Shown here piece after piece: positions 31,582-41,469 of a DNA stretch of 64,000 nucleotides. Origin of the DNA: Aradus depressus (Eukaryota > Arthropoda > Insecta > Hemiptera > Aradidae); NCBI GenBank assembly GCA_963662175.1, contig OY759220.1, forward strand, positions 44,488,136 through 44,552,135. Direction: 5' to 3'. The translations under genes were made by a program, and so were the position numbers. Below the pieces are notes generated by a model. It was not told the origin of the DNA. It ran no database searches and saw only the letters and a program-made list of their open reading frames with translations. Position 1 is the first letter of the stretch, and every line of letters starts with the position of its first letter.

Positions 31582-33000
31582 TTAATTGGATACGGACCTA
31601 TCATCATTTACTTTAAATTTTTCCACATTTTCTGAACCGTCGCTTACCAAATTGTGCAGGGTCATTGCCAGCAACTCAACGATCTGGTCCTTGGACAGTG
31701 AGGAGTTCTGGATCTTACTAATTAGGTTAGACAGAGATTCCACGAACCTCTCCATGAAGGAGGCCGCCTGAGGGTTGGACTCGATCGGCTGGAGAGGTAA
31801 GGAAGGGGTCGAAAGGACAGGCCACTGCGAGCCTTTAGGTGCAGCGTAAGGGGAAAATCGTCTCACTTTAATTTTAGTTTTTTTGCTAAGCATATTAACA
31901 GTATTATTTTTGTTTTCGGGGGAACTATTTGAATTACTGTCCAAGACAGGAAATTCCGACATATTTTCTAATAGGTTAAATTTATTTTTAGTAACGGTCG
32001 AATAGAGGGTTGTGGAAATAACAGACTGTTTTTTCTTTTCGAGGTTTGCGACATAGACGGGACACTCCCGATAGGTGGCCTTATGGGGACCTTTGCAATG
32101 GACACAGACGGGGAGGGTGAAGGTACATTCGGAGGAGGCATGCTTGTCCCCACAGATCTCGCATCGCACAGAGCCTCGGCACTGCGCCTTGACATGACCA
32201 AAGTTCAGACATGAGTAACACTGAAGAAGGGGGGGCACGTAGGGGGCCACCGGACACCTAGCTCCGTAGATATAAACGTATTCTGGCAGTCTTTGGCTGT
32301 CGAATGTTAGAACGCATGTACCTAGTTTAATGCGCTGAGACGGATCCTCTTTCTTGCCTCTTGTCATTCGTTTAATTTCCACTATTTTTGATGGGGATTT
32401 CACAACCTGCAAAATTTCATCATCATCCAAGGAAGTGTCCACCCCGCGAATGACACCCCTCTTATTAATTAAATGGCGCGGAATGAACGCATATGCATGT
32501 TTTTCCTTCAAAAATTCCCACGTTATAAAACTATTAGCGGCCACAGATGAACTGAAGGTTACACGGAACCTATTTTTCCCTGCCACCGCTATATTTGAGA
32601 TGTCTTTCACATATTTAAAGTTATTGGAGAACATCCACTTTCCAAAACCCATCGGGTGAATGGAACCTAGAGTTCCCTGCAAACCTTCCACATAAACACA
32701 GAAAGGACCAACATCAGTGTCCTTAAACTTACCTGATTGTAATTTAGATATTTTATTGGCAACCTGTAATTGGTCCGCTGCGCTGCTGGAAGACTCGACC
32801 ACTCGCTGGCTCACGAGAACCTTGGCCGAGCCCCTGTGGATATCCTCTGCGGCCTGCCTCTTGCCCCCCGCCTTGGGAGCTACCGGGCCCGGGCTCAAGT
32901 CCATCCCTGCTCCTCCTGCTGCCTCCTGCTCCATTAATGGACCATCGTCCACTTCACCACTACTCCCCGGGGGCTCCTCACCCCCGCTTGAAGCGTTCAT
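31582..33000 (-). CDS. LINE ORF1: gag-like nucleic-acid-binding protein
   Basis: 472 residues from the ATG at 33000. An acidic/Gly-rich N-terminus is followed by a middle region (GPFCVYVEGLQG, KHAYAFIPRHLINKRGVIRG) resembling the RRM-like part of I-group ORF1 proteins. Three zinc knuckles follow around residues 258-315 (CYSCLNFGHVKAQC, CEICGDKHASSEC, CVHCKGPHKATYREC). A polar C-terminus with LISKIQNSSLSKDQIVELLA ends the protein. It should coat element RNA. No frameshifts. ORF2 starts 280 bp downstream, an unusually long spacer for re-initiation. Confidence 0.88.
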   Translation of the reverse strand: MNASSGGEEPPGSSGEVDDGPLMEQEAAGGAGMDLSPGPVAPKAGGKRQAAEDIHRGSAKVLVSQRVVESSSSAADQLQVANKISKLQSGKFKDTDVGPFCVYVEGLQGTLGSIHPMGFGKWMFSNNFKYVKDISNIAVAGKNRFRVTFSSSVAANSFITWEFLKEKHAYAFIPRHLINKRGVIRGVDTSLDDDEILQVVKSPSKIVEIKRMTRGKKEDPSQRIKLGTCVLTFDSQRLPEYVYIYGARCPVAPYVPPLLQCYSCLNFGHVKAQCRGSVRCEICGDKHASSECTFTLPVCVHCKGPHKATYRECPVYVANLEKKKQSVISTTLYSTVTKNKFNLLENMSEFPVLDSNSNSSPENKNNTVNMLSKKTKIKVRRFSPYAAPKGSQWPVLSTPSLPLQPIESNPQAASFMERFVESLSNLISKIQNSSLSKDQIVELLAMTLHNLVSDGSENVEKFKVNDDRSVSN

Positions 33001-33180
33001 CCCTAACTCACTAAATAATACTTACGAAAAAGTTGAAGATTTAAAGGAAATTAATGATAAGAATAAATGATTTTAAAGGAATGAAGATATAAGAACACAA
33101 ACTAACGAAAGAACCAACTGAACTCCAAATTTAAATTGAACTAGTAAATATTTGAAAATTATTTAGAATGAAAAAAAAAA

Positions 33181-33243
33181 AAAATTTTTTGTTTTGTTTT
33201 TTCTAACCTTAACACAACTGTACTCGTTGAAAGTTAGACACCA

Positions 33244-33274
<31 letters not shown>

Positions 33275-33736
33275 ATTTAAAATATGCAAATTACCAAAAA
33301 GATAAAAATTTATAAATAAATCTATAAATATAAAGGAAGGTTTCATATGATATAAATATAAATATCATATGAAACCTTCCTTAAAAAATCAATGGTAAAA
33401 ATATTGTAACCACCAAAAACAAAATATGATTCAATGACTGGTTCTATACATTTGTAGAGGGAAATTTAAATTTATTTATTTTAAAACATAAATAATTTCA
33501 TTGTTAAATTGAAAATCATTCCACCTGGATTTTGTTTTCTTAATAAGTTCTTGGAAGCTTGAAAAAATTCACAAATCAATGCGATCGCCTCCTTTGGTTC
33601 AGCGCCTCCTACACATTCGTAATCAATCTATAGATAATATCAATACTCTGTATATACAGTTCACAAATTTGTGCTCCAGCTAAAACAGTTAATCTGAAAC
33701 GGACGAATATAACATCCGGTGGCAGTCGTATGAGAG
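33181..33736. other. T-run, small perfect hairpin, no gene
   Basis: A 26-bp T-run (about 33249-33273) may be another retro-tail. AAGGAAGGTTTCATATGAT and its complement form a perfect hairpin at 33335-33382. No ORF is supported. Confidence 0.5.
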
Positions 33737-33985
33737 CGTCGCGGCCGGGAGCTCAGAGGCAGTGTGCTCAAAATCGCTTGTTCAAAACCCGGCTGAGACC
33801 CTTATCTGGGAGGTAAAAAAAACATGAGCAGGCCGTCCTTCGGCGATGGGACGTTAAGCGATGATCCCAGCCTATCCGATGTCAGGTACTTCTTATATAC
33901 TCCTACCAGAGTGACGAAAAGAGCGCTCTGGTAGTAGGCGATATGACCTTGTAGTTAAAGCCCGGAAATGAGGCACACTAACCAA
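33737..33985 (+). repeat. SINE family 1, diverged copy with deletion
   Basis: Degenerate head (GCGGCCGGGAGCTCAGAGG) and box B-like GTTCAAAACCC. The middle part between TCAGGTACTTC and CCAGAGTGACG is shortened. Confidence 0.8.
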
Positions 33986-34227
33986 CTGTTTCGGCCATAT
34001 CTAATTAATTATTTGTTTCTTTGTATATCTATTTTCTTTTTTTATTATTTATATGATGTACCATTTTAAATTATTGACGAAGATTTGTTATTCGAGTCAT
34101 TATATTTGATAAACATTTCTGTCTACACTTGTTAATAAAATATGTCGAATCAAATAACAAACCTCTGTCAGAAATTAAAAATTAAACAAGAAATAAATAT
34201 TAAAAAGAAAATATCCAATGAACAAGA

Positions 34228-34326
34228 AAAGGTGAGAATAATATATCTGCCATATGTATTAATAATATATCTGCCATATGTATTAATAATATATCTGCCA
34301 TATGTATTAATAATATATCTGCTACA
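34228..34326 (+). repeat. 24-bp x4 tandem repeat
   Basis: AATAATATATCTGCCATATG plus TATT recurs four times, the last copy degenerate (CTACATATATT). It ends where MITE B copy 2 begins. Confidence 0.85.
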
Positions 34327-34332
34327 TATATT

Positions 34333-34722
34333 ATATGAGGAGTTTGGAGCCAGAGCGGACCAACTGGTTTAAACTGAACAGGAAGAAAATGGCAATTGAA
34401 AATTGAGTACATTTTGTTTATCTCCATAAATGGGCCCCAAATATTTATTTATATTTGAAATTTTAGAATAGTATTGGATGAGTGATCCCTTTTTGTGTTC
34501 TATAAAGTTTTTGAAGGCTGTATGATCCATTGTGACTTTGAAAATATATGCACAAAATATTTGTGACTAAACTTAAAGTGCTGCTATCTATCACTGAAGA
34601 GAAGAAACTAAGTGATCCACACTGGTTTTGAAAAAAGGGAACCTATGCCAACATCAGGATGGTAATAACTCATTTTCCGAAAAATTGTGGGTTGGTCCGC
34701 TCTGGTTCCAAACTCCTCATAT
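34333..34722. mobile_element. MITE family B, copy 2
   Basis: Inverted ends ATATGAGGAGTTTGGAGCC; body nearly identical to 1909-2308 (GGACCAACTGGTT, CATAAATGGGCCCCAAATA, ATTGTGGGTTGGTCCGC). Adjacent to the 24-bp tandem repeat. Confidence 0.8.
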
Positions 34723-34779
34723 GTGTACTCAAAATCTACTTATATATCCCAGCAAAAAAAAAATAAATAATGTCTTGGA

Positions 34780-34812
34780 GGGCGCTGGTAGCTGCTAGTC
34801 TTCTGAGCTCAA
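34780..34812 (+). repeat. SINE family 1 head fragment fused to family X
   Basis: GAGGGCGCTGGTAGCTGCTA and CTTCTGAGCTCAA, then directly X sequence. Confidence 0.5.
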
Positions 34813-35085
34813 TATCTAAGTTTTCGCTCTCCCTCTAAAATCTAATTTACTGATTTGACTGAAAATCAGTTGCTTCTTAGAAAGAACTCCTTTCTTCGCT
34901 CTTCGCCTGATTTCTTGTGCCGATTGGGTCCTGGGTGTGTTCATTCTATCGGGAGTCTTCGAGTTCACAGATACACTGAGACTGGATTTTTTTTTTTTTT
35001 TTCAATTTTGGAATTAGGTTTCGGAAAACATGAAATTTTAGTTGAATTTTTGACTGATTACATAACTTCTCCTATACATCGCATG
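34813..35085 (-). repeat. Family X copy
   Basis: Minus strand: TTTTCGCTCTCCCTC, TTGACTGAAAATCAG, ATTCTATCGGGAGTC, GATTACATAACTTCTCCTAT. Confidence 0.7.
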
Positions 35086-35147
35086 TGATTACACAAATTC
35101 AACATCCTACAAAACCCTTCAACCCCCTCCCCCGAACTCACTATATA

Positions 35148-35186
<39 letters not shown>

Positions 35187-35994
35187 GTTTTTGTTGTAAA
35201 TCTAAGTTGTTTAGATACAAAACTCTCTTTGATGAAGCTCAAAGAAAGTTCATTAAGTTCAACTAAGAAAGAGGAGCTTATGCAAAGTTCACAAGTTTAA
35301 TATTAAAGTTAACCCCCGCACAACTATTATTAAAACTAAAATTTTAATAAACCATTATTGGCCTTTAAATTAACTGCTCTTATTAAGAAAACCACTTTAC
35401 AAAAAAAAAAAAAAATAATCTTGTTTTAATATAATTAAATTTTATATAATTTATAAACAAAATAAACACTATATAAAGTTGATAAGAGTGGCTATTGGAC
35501 ACAGGGGGTGACCCATGGGAGAACAGAGCTCCAGGTGTGTCCTCCTCTGTGGCAGTTGTTGACGATGAACATGAATTCAGGACTGTCAGAAGTTGGTCAA
35601 GTATCGGGAAAATAACAACATGAACACCCAAATTCCAAAACCTAATAGAATTTGTGAAAGAACCTATAGGTATATAGAAATAGAAGACAGTAGATAGCAG
35701 GTTGGACATGCCTCTGCAGAACTGCCAGCCTTTCAGTGAACTATCATCTAATGTATTTCAACTCTTCATATCTAAATATGCAAGAATTATTGCAAGAACT
35801 ATATATAAATATATTATTATATTAGCCCTGGCCAGAGCACAAAGCCTAGATAAAAATTAAATAAACTAAAAAAATAGTTTTTATTAAAAATGGATTGCTT
35901 GCAAGTTACCAATAGGATCTTCAAATTTTCCGTGTGTCTGATTCCTAAATCAGCAATCAGCTGTTACATAAATGTATATGTATAAAACAAGTCA
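35086..35994. other. No identified gene; (TA)n and an unrecognised minus frame
   Basis: A (AT)n microsatellite lies at about 35147-35181. The minus frame 35383-35709 (includes ILDQLLTVLNSCSSSTTATE) is not recognised and could be chance or a decayed element. Confidence 0.35.
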
Positions 35995-36405
35995 TATTAC
36001 ATTTATTTAAATATATATGAATTTGATCATTTCATTTCCTCGTTCAAAATCGTCATTTATGTTATACTTTCTACTCTTAAAGCTGATCTTACATGCGCAG
36101 AAAAAATGCAAAGCGCAGCAGGAGCAAATGCACACTATTGGCTGTGAGTCATTTAATTCTAAAAGCACAGAAACCACAGCGTGCATTTGCTGTTGCTGCG
36201 CTATGCATTTATAAAGTCAACTTAAGTATTACAGTCAGTGGTTACCTCAGGGGGAGCTTCTAGAGGTCCGAGTCTCCCAAATTAATAACAAAAAGTCTGC
36301 AACGCTAACCACGGAAACTGCGGGCTGTGCCCCCGGGAGTCTATACCCCCCACCCTCGTAGCCTAACTTTGCCCCCTCCCCCCCTGCTCAAAATCCTGGC
36401 TACGC
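35995..36405 (-). mobile_element. Dispersed element D, copy 1, with hAT-like terminus and inner hairpin
   Basis: Reads from CAGGGGCGTAGCCAGGATTT (minus, 36403 downward) through GGGCACAGCCCGCAG, then a 150-bp hairpin module (GCGCAGCAG...GCATTTGCT) at 36077-36233, to GAGGAAATGAAATGATC. The opposite-orientation copy is at 44727-45260. The CAGGGGCGTAGCC end is typical of hAT-related MITEs. Confidence 0.6.
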
Positions 36406-36540
36406 CCCTGTATATATATATATATTTTTTTATTTAGATATGAAGAGTTTAAATACATTAGGTGGCGCGATGGGAAACGTTCTGGAGGCTTGCTATCCGT
36501 TCAGATAACTCTTCCTAGACTTGCTGCTAGGCTGACTGAT

Positions 36541-36786
36541 TTTTTTTTTTTTTTCCTTCTTTTGGCCTTATGTCCGAGCATATTGGCCAACCCTACTGTA
36601 TGTTTTAGAAACCGAGGGAAGAACGAGGCATGGGGCCAGAAGAAGCAAGAAGAACCGGGCCCCAGCCCGGCCGAGGACAGCAGGAGACACCGCCGGACCA
36701 CTTCACCCATAGATACAGCCCATAGAGTCTCAAAGCTGAGTAGTGGGTGGCTTGGCAGACTCCTGAAGGAAGGTCTGCATGTGGCT
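36541..36786 (-). mobile_element. 5'-truncated LINE copy with target-site duplication
   Basis: T-run (minus-strand poly-A) at 36541-36555, the 3' stem-loop GGCCAATATG/CTCGGA/CATAAGGCC at 36563-36588, then about 200 bp of 3' UTR-type sequence. It is bounded by GCTGACTGATT at 36531-36541 and again at 36787-36797. The 10-11 bp direct repeat fixes the insertion limits. Related to the full-length element at 26811-33180 by its 3' end. Confidence 0.85.
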
Positions 36787-36797
36787 GCTGACTGATT

Positions 36798-37632
36798 GGT
36801 TACTGACTCCTACCTACCACCCTTCGAACTGTGGCCACACCTGTGACCTACATCTCCCGCCATAATTTCTCAGTCGTCACCGCTAATCCTATATCGGAAA
36901 CGCTAATGCGTTAGAAAAAAAAACATTAAGGCGTAGTCAAGGTCCACGCCATAGATTTTCCGTGAAAACGTCGGGATAAAATCATTTTTCATTTTCTTTT
37001 CGATGCTGCAGTAGCAATGCATTTGCTCGACACTAGACTTTTTAGGTTTTTTAAATTCCTTTTGATGAAAGCTTTCCTCTGCTTTGCGTTTTCTATAATT
37101 CCGCGCATATTTACGATTCATATGAAACGACATCTTTAATTTTTTTGCAATTTTCAATTTAATACCTACCGATTTTTACATATATTTCGGCGAATATTTT
37201 TATTGTTTCACTTTGAGTTCTAGTAGTGCTCCTCAAGCTCTTTACAATGACAGCCGAATCAACGTCCTATCTAAACGCGTTATCACGCTACACTAATTTC
37301 TAATTTTACACAACTCTAATTCGCAACAATCATTCGCACACGCCCACACTAGCCCGATAACGTCACAGGCAAAACAAACACGTACAGACATGCTCTATCC
37401 ATTGTGACCTCAACCGTTGTTATCGCATTATTAGTCTCGTAGTTATTATCGATTGAAATTTGACGGTATTTTGTAACACTAGAAAGTTTGACCGGCTATC
37501 ACTGTGCTTAACGAGCGAATAGACGTTTTCACCTCAAAAAATTTTTATATTCTATAAAAACAATAGTAAGTTCTGTATGTATTTTGTATGTATCATGTCC
37601 CAGATTAGAGGACGTTTAAGTAAAACTAATCC
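36798..37632. other. Unique-looking, CpG-containing DNA; no gene identified
   Basis: Unlike its surroundings, 37190-37560 shows no repeat homology within the window, balanced composition and many CpG. The minus frame 36903-37157 is Lys-rich (NRKYARNYRKRKAEE) but not recognised. It may be a promoter or first-exon region, or an element seen only once here. Confidence 0.35.
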
Positions 37633-37645
37633 AAATTCTCATTTT

Positions 37646-37671
37646 TGGCTAATATGCATCGTTCATAAGGC

Positions 37672-37700
<29 letters not shown>
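37646..37700 (+). mobile_element. Minimal LINE insertion: stem-loop plus poly(A)
   Basis: Between two copies of AAATTCTCATTTT (37633-37645 and 37701-37713) lies only TGGCTAATATGCATCGTT, CATAAGGCC and about 28 A. The 27 bp form the same 3' stem-loop as the other copies (GGCT-AA-TATG / CATA-A-GGCC). Reverse transcription evidently stopped just after copying the terminal hairpin. Confidence 0.85.
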
Positions 37701-37705
<5 letters not shown>

Positions 37706-37713
37706 CTCATTTT

Positions 37714-38487
37714 GAAAATATCTACTATATTCCCACTAAGGATTGTGCTCACCGATTAGGGCTAATTTTGGCAGCTGACTCGCCTAGTTAATCAAAATAG
37801 CAGTCAGAAAAAGTTGAAAAGTCATTACTTGACGTAAATAAATGGGAAAATGTCCAAAAATATCAAATTTCATCATCGAACAATCACCAGCGTAAGATAA
37901 TGAATCACCATCAGTTTACGGATTGAGTTAAATATACTCTATTGTGAATTAACATAAACCAAATACAAGTTTAATTACAGTCAAAATAATTATTTACATT
38001 AAAAATAAGGATTTATATGACATCAAAATATAAATTGGAAATTATTTATTGTTTAATTGAAGGGGGAAGAGTTAAAGTGGTTTTAGACTGGTCTGCTAAC
38101 TGTTTAATTATCAGGTCATTCCATTCATAAGTAATGTAGTTTTTTTTTCTATTCTGGATTTAAAAAAAAAAACTTACTGTGTTAATTTTTAATCAATGAT
38201 GTATTTTCCACCATTTTCTATAACATTTTTCCATTTCACTTTTAAATTTTCAACCCCCATTTTAAATATAAAACTCTTTGGGCATTGATCTGATAAATAA
38301 AACGATTGATGTTTCTACCTCTTCCAATTAATCCTTCCGCTGGGCAATTAGACATTTCTGGAGACTCCGGTGGACAGATGGTCTTCCGAAAGGGGGCTAT
38401 GTCCGTTGCTCACTTATAATTTCCCAACCTAAGTGGTCTCCTATTTGTGAGGTCTATCTTCCATTGTTCTGGTGGAATAAAGCTGTG
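37714..38487. other. No gene seen
   Basis: AT-rich; no ORF, splice-bounded exon or repeat recognised. Confidence 0.45.
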
Positions 38488-39262
38488 TCAATTGAGGTGT
38501 TCATAACAAAAACAGCCCTAGTCAAAAATAGCATATTTTCAGGAAAAAGAAAAAAAAGTTTGTGCTTCTTTCAGGTTCAAGTAATTCAAATGATTTTTTG
38601 CTGATGCTTAGTTGGGTTTATTAGTAAACTAATGACATAAATTTTACCAAACTCTACTATGCTTAAAGAGGGGTAGCCAAGCCTCAGAAATTGCATACCC
38701 CCTGACAAGGATTGTTTTTGTATGAAATAAAAATGGGCGCAAAAAGAAATAAAACTTGTTTATCCACTGTTTTAATAGAACAATATTAGTACCTTATATA
38801 AAGCTTGTCAAAAAATACTAACAAATAATAAGAAAAAACTAGAAAGCATATAAAATAAAAAGGATATTATTACACATTTATTCATAAATCCATCATTTCC
38901 ATCAAAAAATGCCCTTGTCAGTTGACATGGGTTGTTTCTGCAGAACCGGTCAAATTTCTCTGGTCTGTAAAGGTGGCTCCACACGCAACGGAAAAACCGA
39001 AGGCATGCCTCGAGGCGCAAGACCTCAAGGAAAACCTCTATGTGTGTATGGAGAATTCTGTTGAGGTATTCCTGCGGATCAGACGCCTGGAGGCCGCAAA
39101 TTTCAATACAAAATCTCATTCGTCTTGCCTCTGCTTGTAGCGTCTCAAGGCCGATCGGACCGTATGGAGGGATGGGAGGTAGGTCTCGAGGCGAGTCAGT
39201 TGTACTCTAGTTGTGTGTGAAAAGAACATGTGTTTGATTAAATCCAGTTTTCACGTAAAATC

Positions 39263-39540
39263 ATGGCCCGTGCAAAACAAAATCAAGAGGAATTTAAAGC
39301 TCTGTTCAGAGATTCACCGTGCTTGTGGCAAACTACATCAAAAGATTATCATGACCGGACAAAAAAGGAAGCTGCTTACCAAAGATTACTGGAAAAAATG
39401 AAAGAAATGGAGCCTCTAGCTAACAAAGACTGTGTAGTTAAAAAAATTAATAATATGCGTAGCAGTTAAAGAATTAAAAAAGTTCAAAGAATCCATAAGA
39501 AGAGGCAGTGGTGCAGACGAGGTATACCAACCAGGAGTAC
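39263..39540 (+). pseudogene. MADF (Myb/SANT-like) domain protein, truncated and frameshifted
   Basis: MARAKQNQEEFKALFRDSPC then LWQTTSKDYHDRTKKEAAYQ and EPLANKDCVVKKINNMR match the MADF DNA-binding layout (short acidic lead, CLW, then KKxAxxxL and KKINxxR). A one-base shift gives AVKELKKFKESIRRGSGADE and VYQPGVP stop. MADF/Myb proteins are the known second protein of Harbinger transposons, helping transposase bind DNA, which fits the host element. The coding end merges into the tandem array. Confidence 0.75.
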
Positions 39541-39985
39541 CTTAAGGCTGGCCTTCGTATATTCCGTAATGTGTGGAGACCCCCAAAGAATCCATAAGAA
39601 CAGGCAGTGCTGCAGACGAGGTATACCAACCAGGAGTACCTTAAGGCTGGCCTTCGTATATTCCGTAGTGTGTGGAGACCCCCAAAGAATCCATAAGAAC
39701 AGGCAGTGCTGCAGACGAGGTATACCAACCAGGAGTACCTTAAGGCTGGCCTTCGTATATTCCGTAGTGTGTGGAGACCCCCAAAGAATCCATAAGAAGA
39801 GGCAGTGCTGCAGACGAGGTATACCAACCAGGAGTGCCTTAAGGCTGGCCTTCGTATATTCCGTAGTGTGTGGAGACCCCCAAAGAATCCATAAGAACAG
39901 GCAGTGCTGCAGACGAGGTATACCAGCCAGGAGTGCCTTAAGGCTGGCCTTCGTATATTCCGTAGTGTGTGGAGACCCCCATGAA
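39485..39985 (+). repeat. Minisatellite of about 100-bp units grown from the MADF gene end
   Basis: AAAGAATCCATAAGAACAGG, TGCAGACGAGGTATACCAAC and CTTCGTATATTCCGTAGTGT recur about five times. The first third of each unit is the MADF coding segment for KESIRRGSGADEVYQP; the rest is other sequence of the element. The long open frames on both strands here (39484-40053 and 39569-40267) are by-products of the repeat. Confidence 0.9.
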
Positions 39986-40194
39986 TTTAGGTTCGCCTCA
40001 AGGCCCGGCGCCTCAACGCATGCCTTCGGTTTTTCCGTTGCGTGTGGAGCCACCTTAACTCTAGACAGGGGCCTTTCTTATTTGCACTCTATTAACAGGG
40101 TTATTAGTACCATCGTCTACTACAAGAATGCGCTGAAATATCAAAAACTTAAAAAATTGACAAGGGCTGTTTTTGTTATGAGCACCTCAATTGA

Positions 40195-41088
40195 TCTGAG
40201 AAGGATGTTTTTTCTTGCAAGGCTAACTTCAATCGATCAAGTAGTTCACAGTAGAGCTCTTTGGTAATTGCCTGGTTACATTAATACAATTCATAATGGA
40301 TAATTCGTTCCATAACCAACCAAAGACAATAATATGTTCCGCGGACAAAAACATTTAATAAAGTATAAATTGAAGATGGAATTGTTTTTTAATACAACTC
40401 AGAAACTCTTTTTTGGCCTATTTCGCAGTAATATACTAATTAGGAACTATATTCAACTTAATAGTATTATTATTAAATAGGGTGTACGTTGCTATAAAGT
40501 AACATGACCCTGTCTAATGTGGGGAGAGGAACTCGGGATTAAGGGGTTACTGAAGGACTGCGGCCATCGGCGGAACATCAGCGCAGATCGGGTCGATCCC
40601 AGTCCATATATGTATGTTACAATGCCTGTTTATGTAACCGCCAGGAGCCGACGAATCAGTTGAACACTGGGTAGTCAGTTTCCGTCATCAGCTGCCATAG
40701 ATTCAGTTCCAAATACTCATTCTGTCCCATGAATGAACTCCATCCTAGCTCGATGCCACCGGACGCTTAAGAGTTGAAGTTGCCATGACCTGATAATATT
40801 TGGGACATCCAATGATCAGGCTGTACCCACATGAAGTCGAAGCGTACCCGTTCGTCCGGGCAGCTTGCGTATGTTGTTTAGCCATTCTTCGTGACCAACG
40901 TTCTAAAACATTCCCTGCGACAAAGCCGTTTTCAATTTATATATTTTTTAATTAGAGTAATCTGGGAAAAACTATAAGTGCATAAAAAATAGACTAAGGG
41001 AAAAAATGGGGCGGAACATTTTTTGTTTTTGATTAGAATTATTTATTAATTAAGTGCGGTAAAGTAGAGACACCTTTACAAAGCATTA
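40195..41088. other. No gene identified; possible LINE scrap
   Basis: Minus strand near 40780 contains SGHGNFNS, a motif resembling the C-terminal region of some non-LTR polymerases, but no longer frame supports it. Otherwise nothing. Confidence 0.3.
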
Positions 41089-41395
41089 AGTTAGTTACTT
41101 AGTTATTGTGACTCATATCCGAGCTTTAACATCGAGGTCATATCGCCTACTACCAGAGCACTCTTTAGTCGCACTGTGGGAGTGCTGTCTGCCCTAAATT
41201 TTTATTCCCCTAGCATAGGGGTCTTTAAAGAGTACCTGACATCGTGCAGGCTCGGGACCACCGCTTAACGTTCCATCCGAAGGTTTTTTTCCACCTCCCA
41301 GAAAAAAAAACCTAAGGGCCTCGGCCGGGTTTGGAACCCGCGATCTTGAACTCAGTAAGCAAGCATGCATACCATTCAGCGACCGTCAACCCTCC
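41089..41395 (-). repeat. SINE family 1, near full-length copy
   Basis: Blocks GGTCATATCGCCTACTACC, TACCTGACATCGTGCAGGCT and box B complement GGTTTGGAACCC. The head is diverged (CAGCGACCGTCAACCCTCC). Confidence 0.8.
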
Positions 41396-41469
41396 AAAAA
41401 AATAAGTAAGAATAAGCATATAAACATAAAATATAGATGAAAAATGGTGGGAATTGTATATTTAAATTT

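Larger units (their letters stand above)
26811..33180 (-). mobile_element. Full-length LINE with RNase H (I group), apparently intact
   Basis: Minus-strand element, 5' to 3': ORF1 at 33000-31582, a 280-bp spacer, ORF2 at 31301-27594, about 700 bp of 3' UTR with a 54-bp x3 repeat, a terminal stem-loop at 26891-26916 and an A-rich tail (T-rich 26811-26882). Two truncated relatives lie at 36541-36786 and 37646-37700. Both ORFs are open and domain-complete. The 5' end near 33180 and the target-site duplication could not be fixed by eye. Confidence 0.85.
38971..40055 (+). mobile_element. Harbinger-like element with MADF ORF fragment and minisatellite
   Basis: Inverted ends AGGTGGCTCCACACGCAACG with further matching sequence (about 38 bp), flanked by TAA on both sides (38968-38970, 40056-40058), the 3-bp TWA duplication of PIF/Harbinger elements. 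Inside are a MADF-type reading frame and an array of roughly 100-bp units. No DDE transposase is present, so it needs one in trans. Confidence 0.75.
38496..40186. mobile_element. 1.69-kb inverted-repeat transposon hosting a nested element
   Basis: Ends are inverted copies (GGTGTTCATAACAAAAACAG left, CTGTTTTTGTTATGAGCACC right). Both are flanked by TCAATTGA (38488-38495 and 40187-40194), an 8-bp duplication as made by hAT or P-type elements. The palindromic site weakens this slightly. Its own body, outside the nested 38971-40055 element, is about 600 bp and without recognised coding. Confidence 0.6.

Noticed and set aside
39484..40267. Long open frames on both strands (189 and 232 codons) with repeated residues
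   Set aside because: Both arise from the tandem units; openness on both strands at once and exact repetition show they are by-products of the array.
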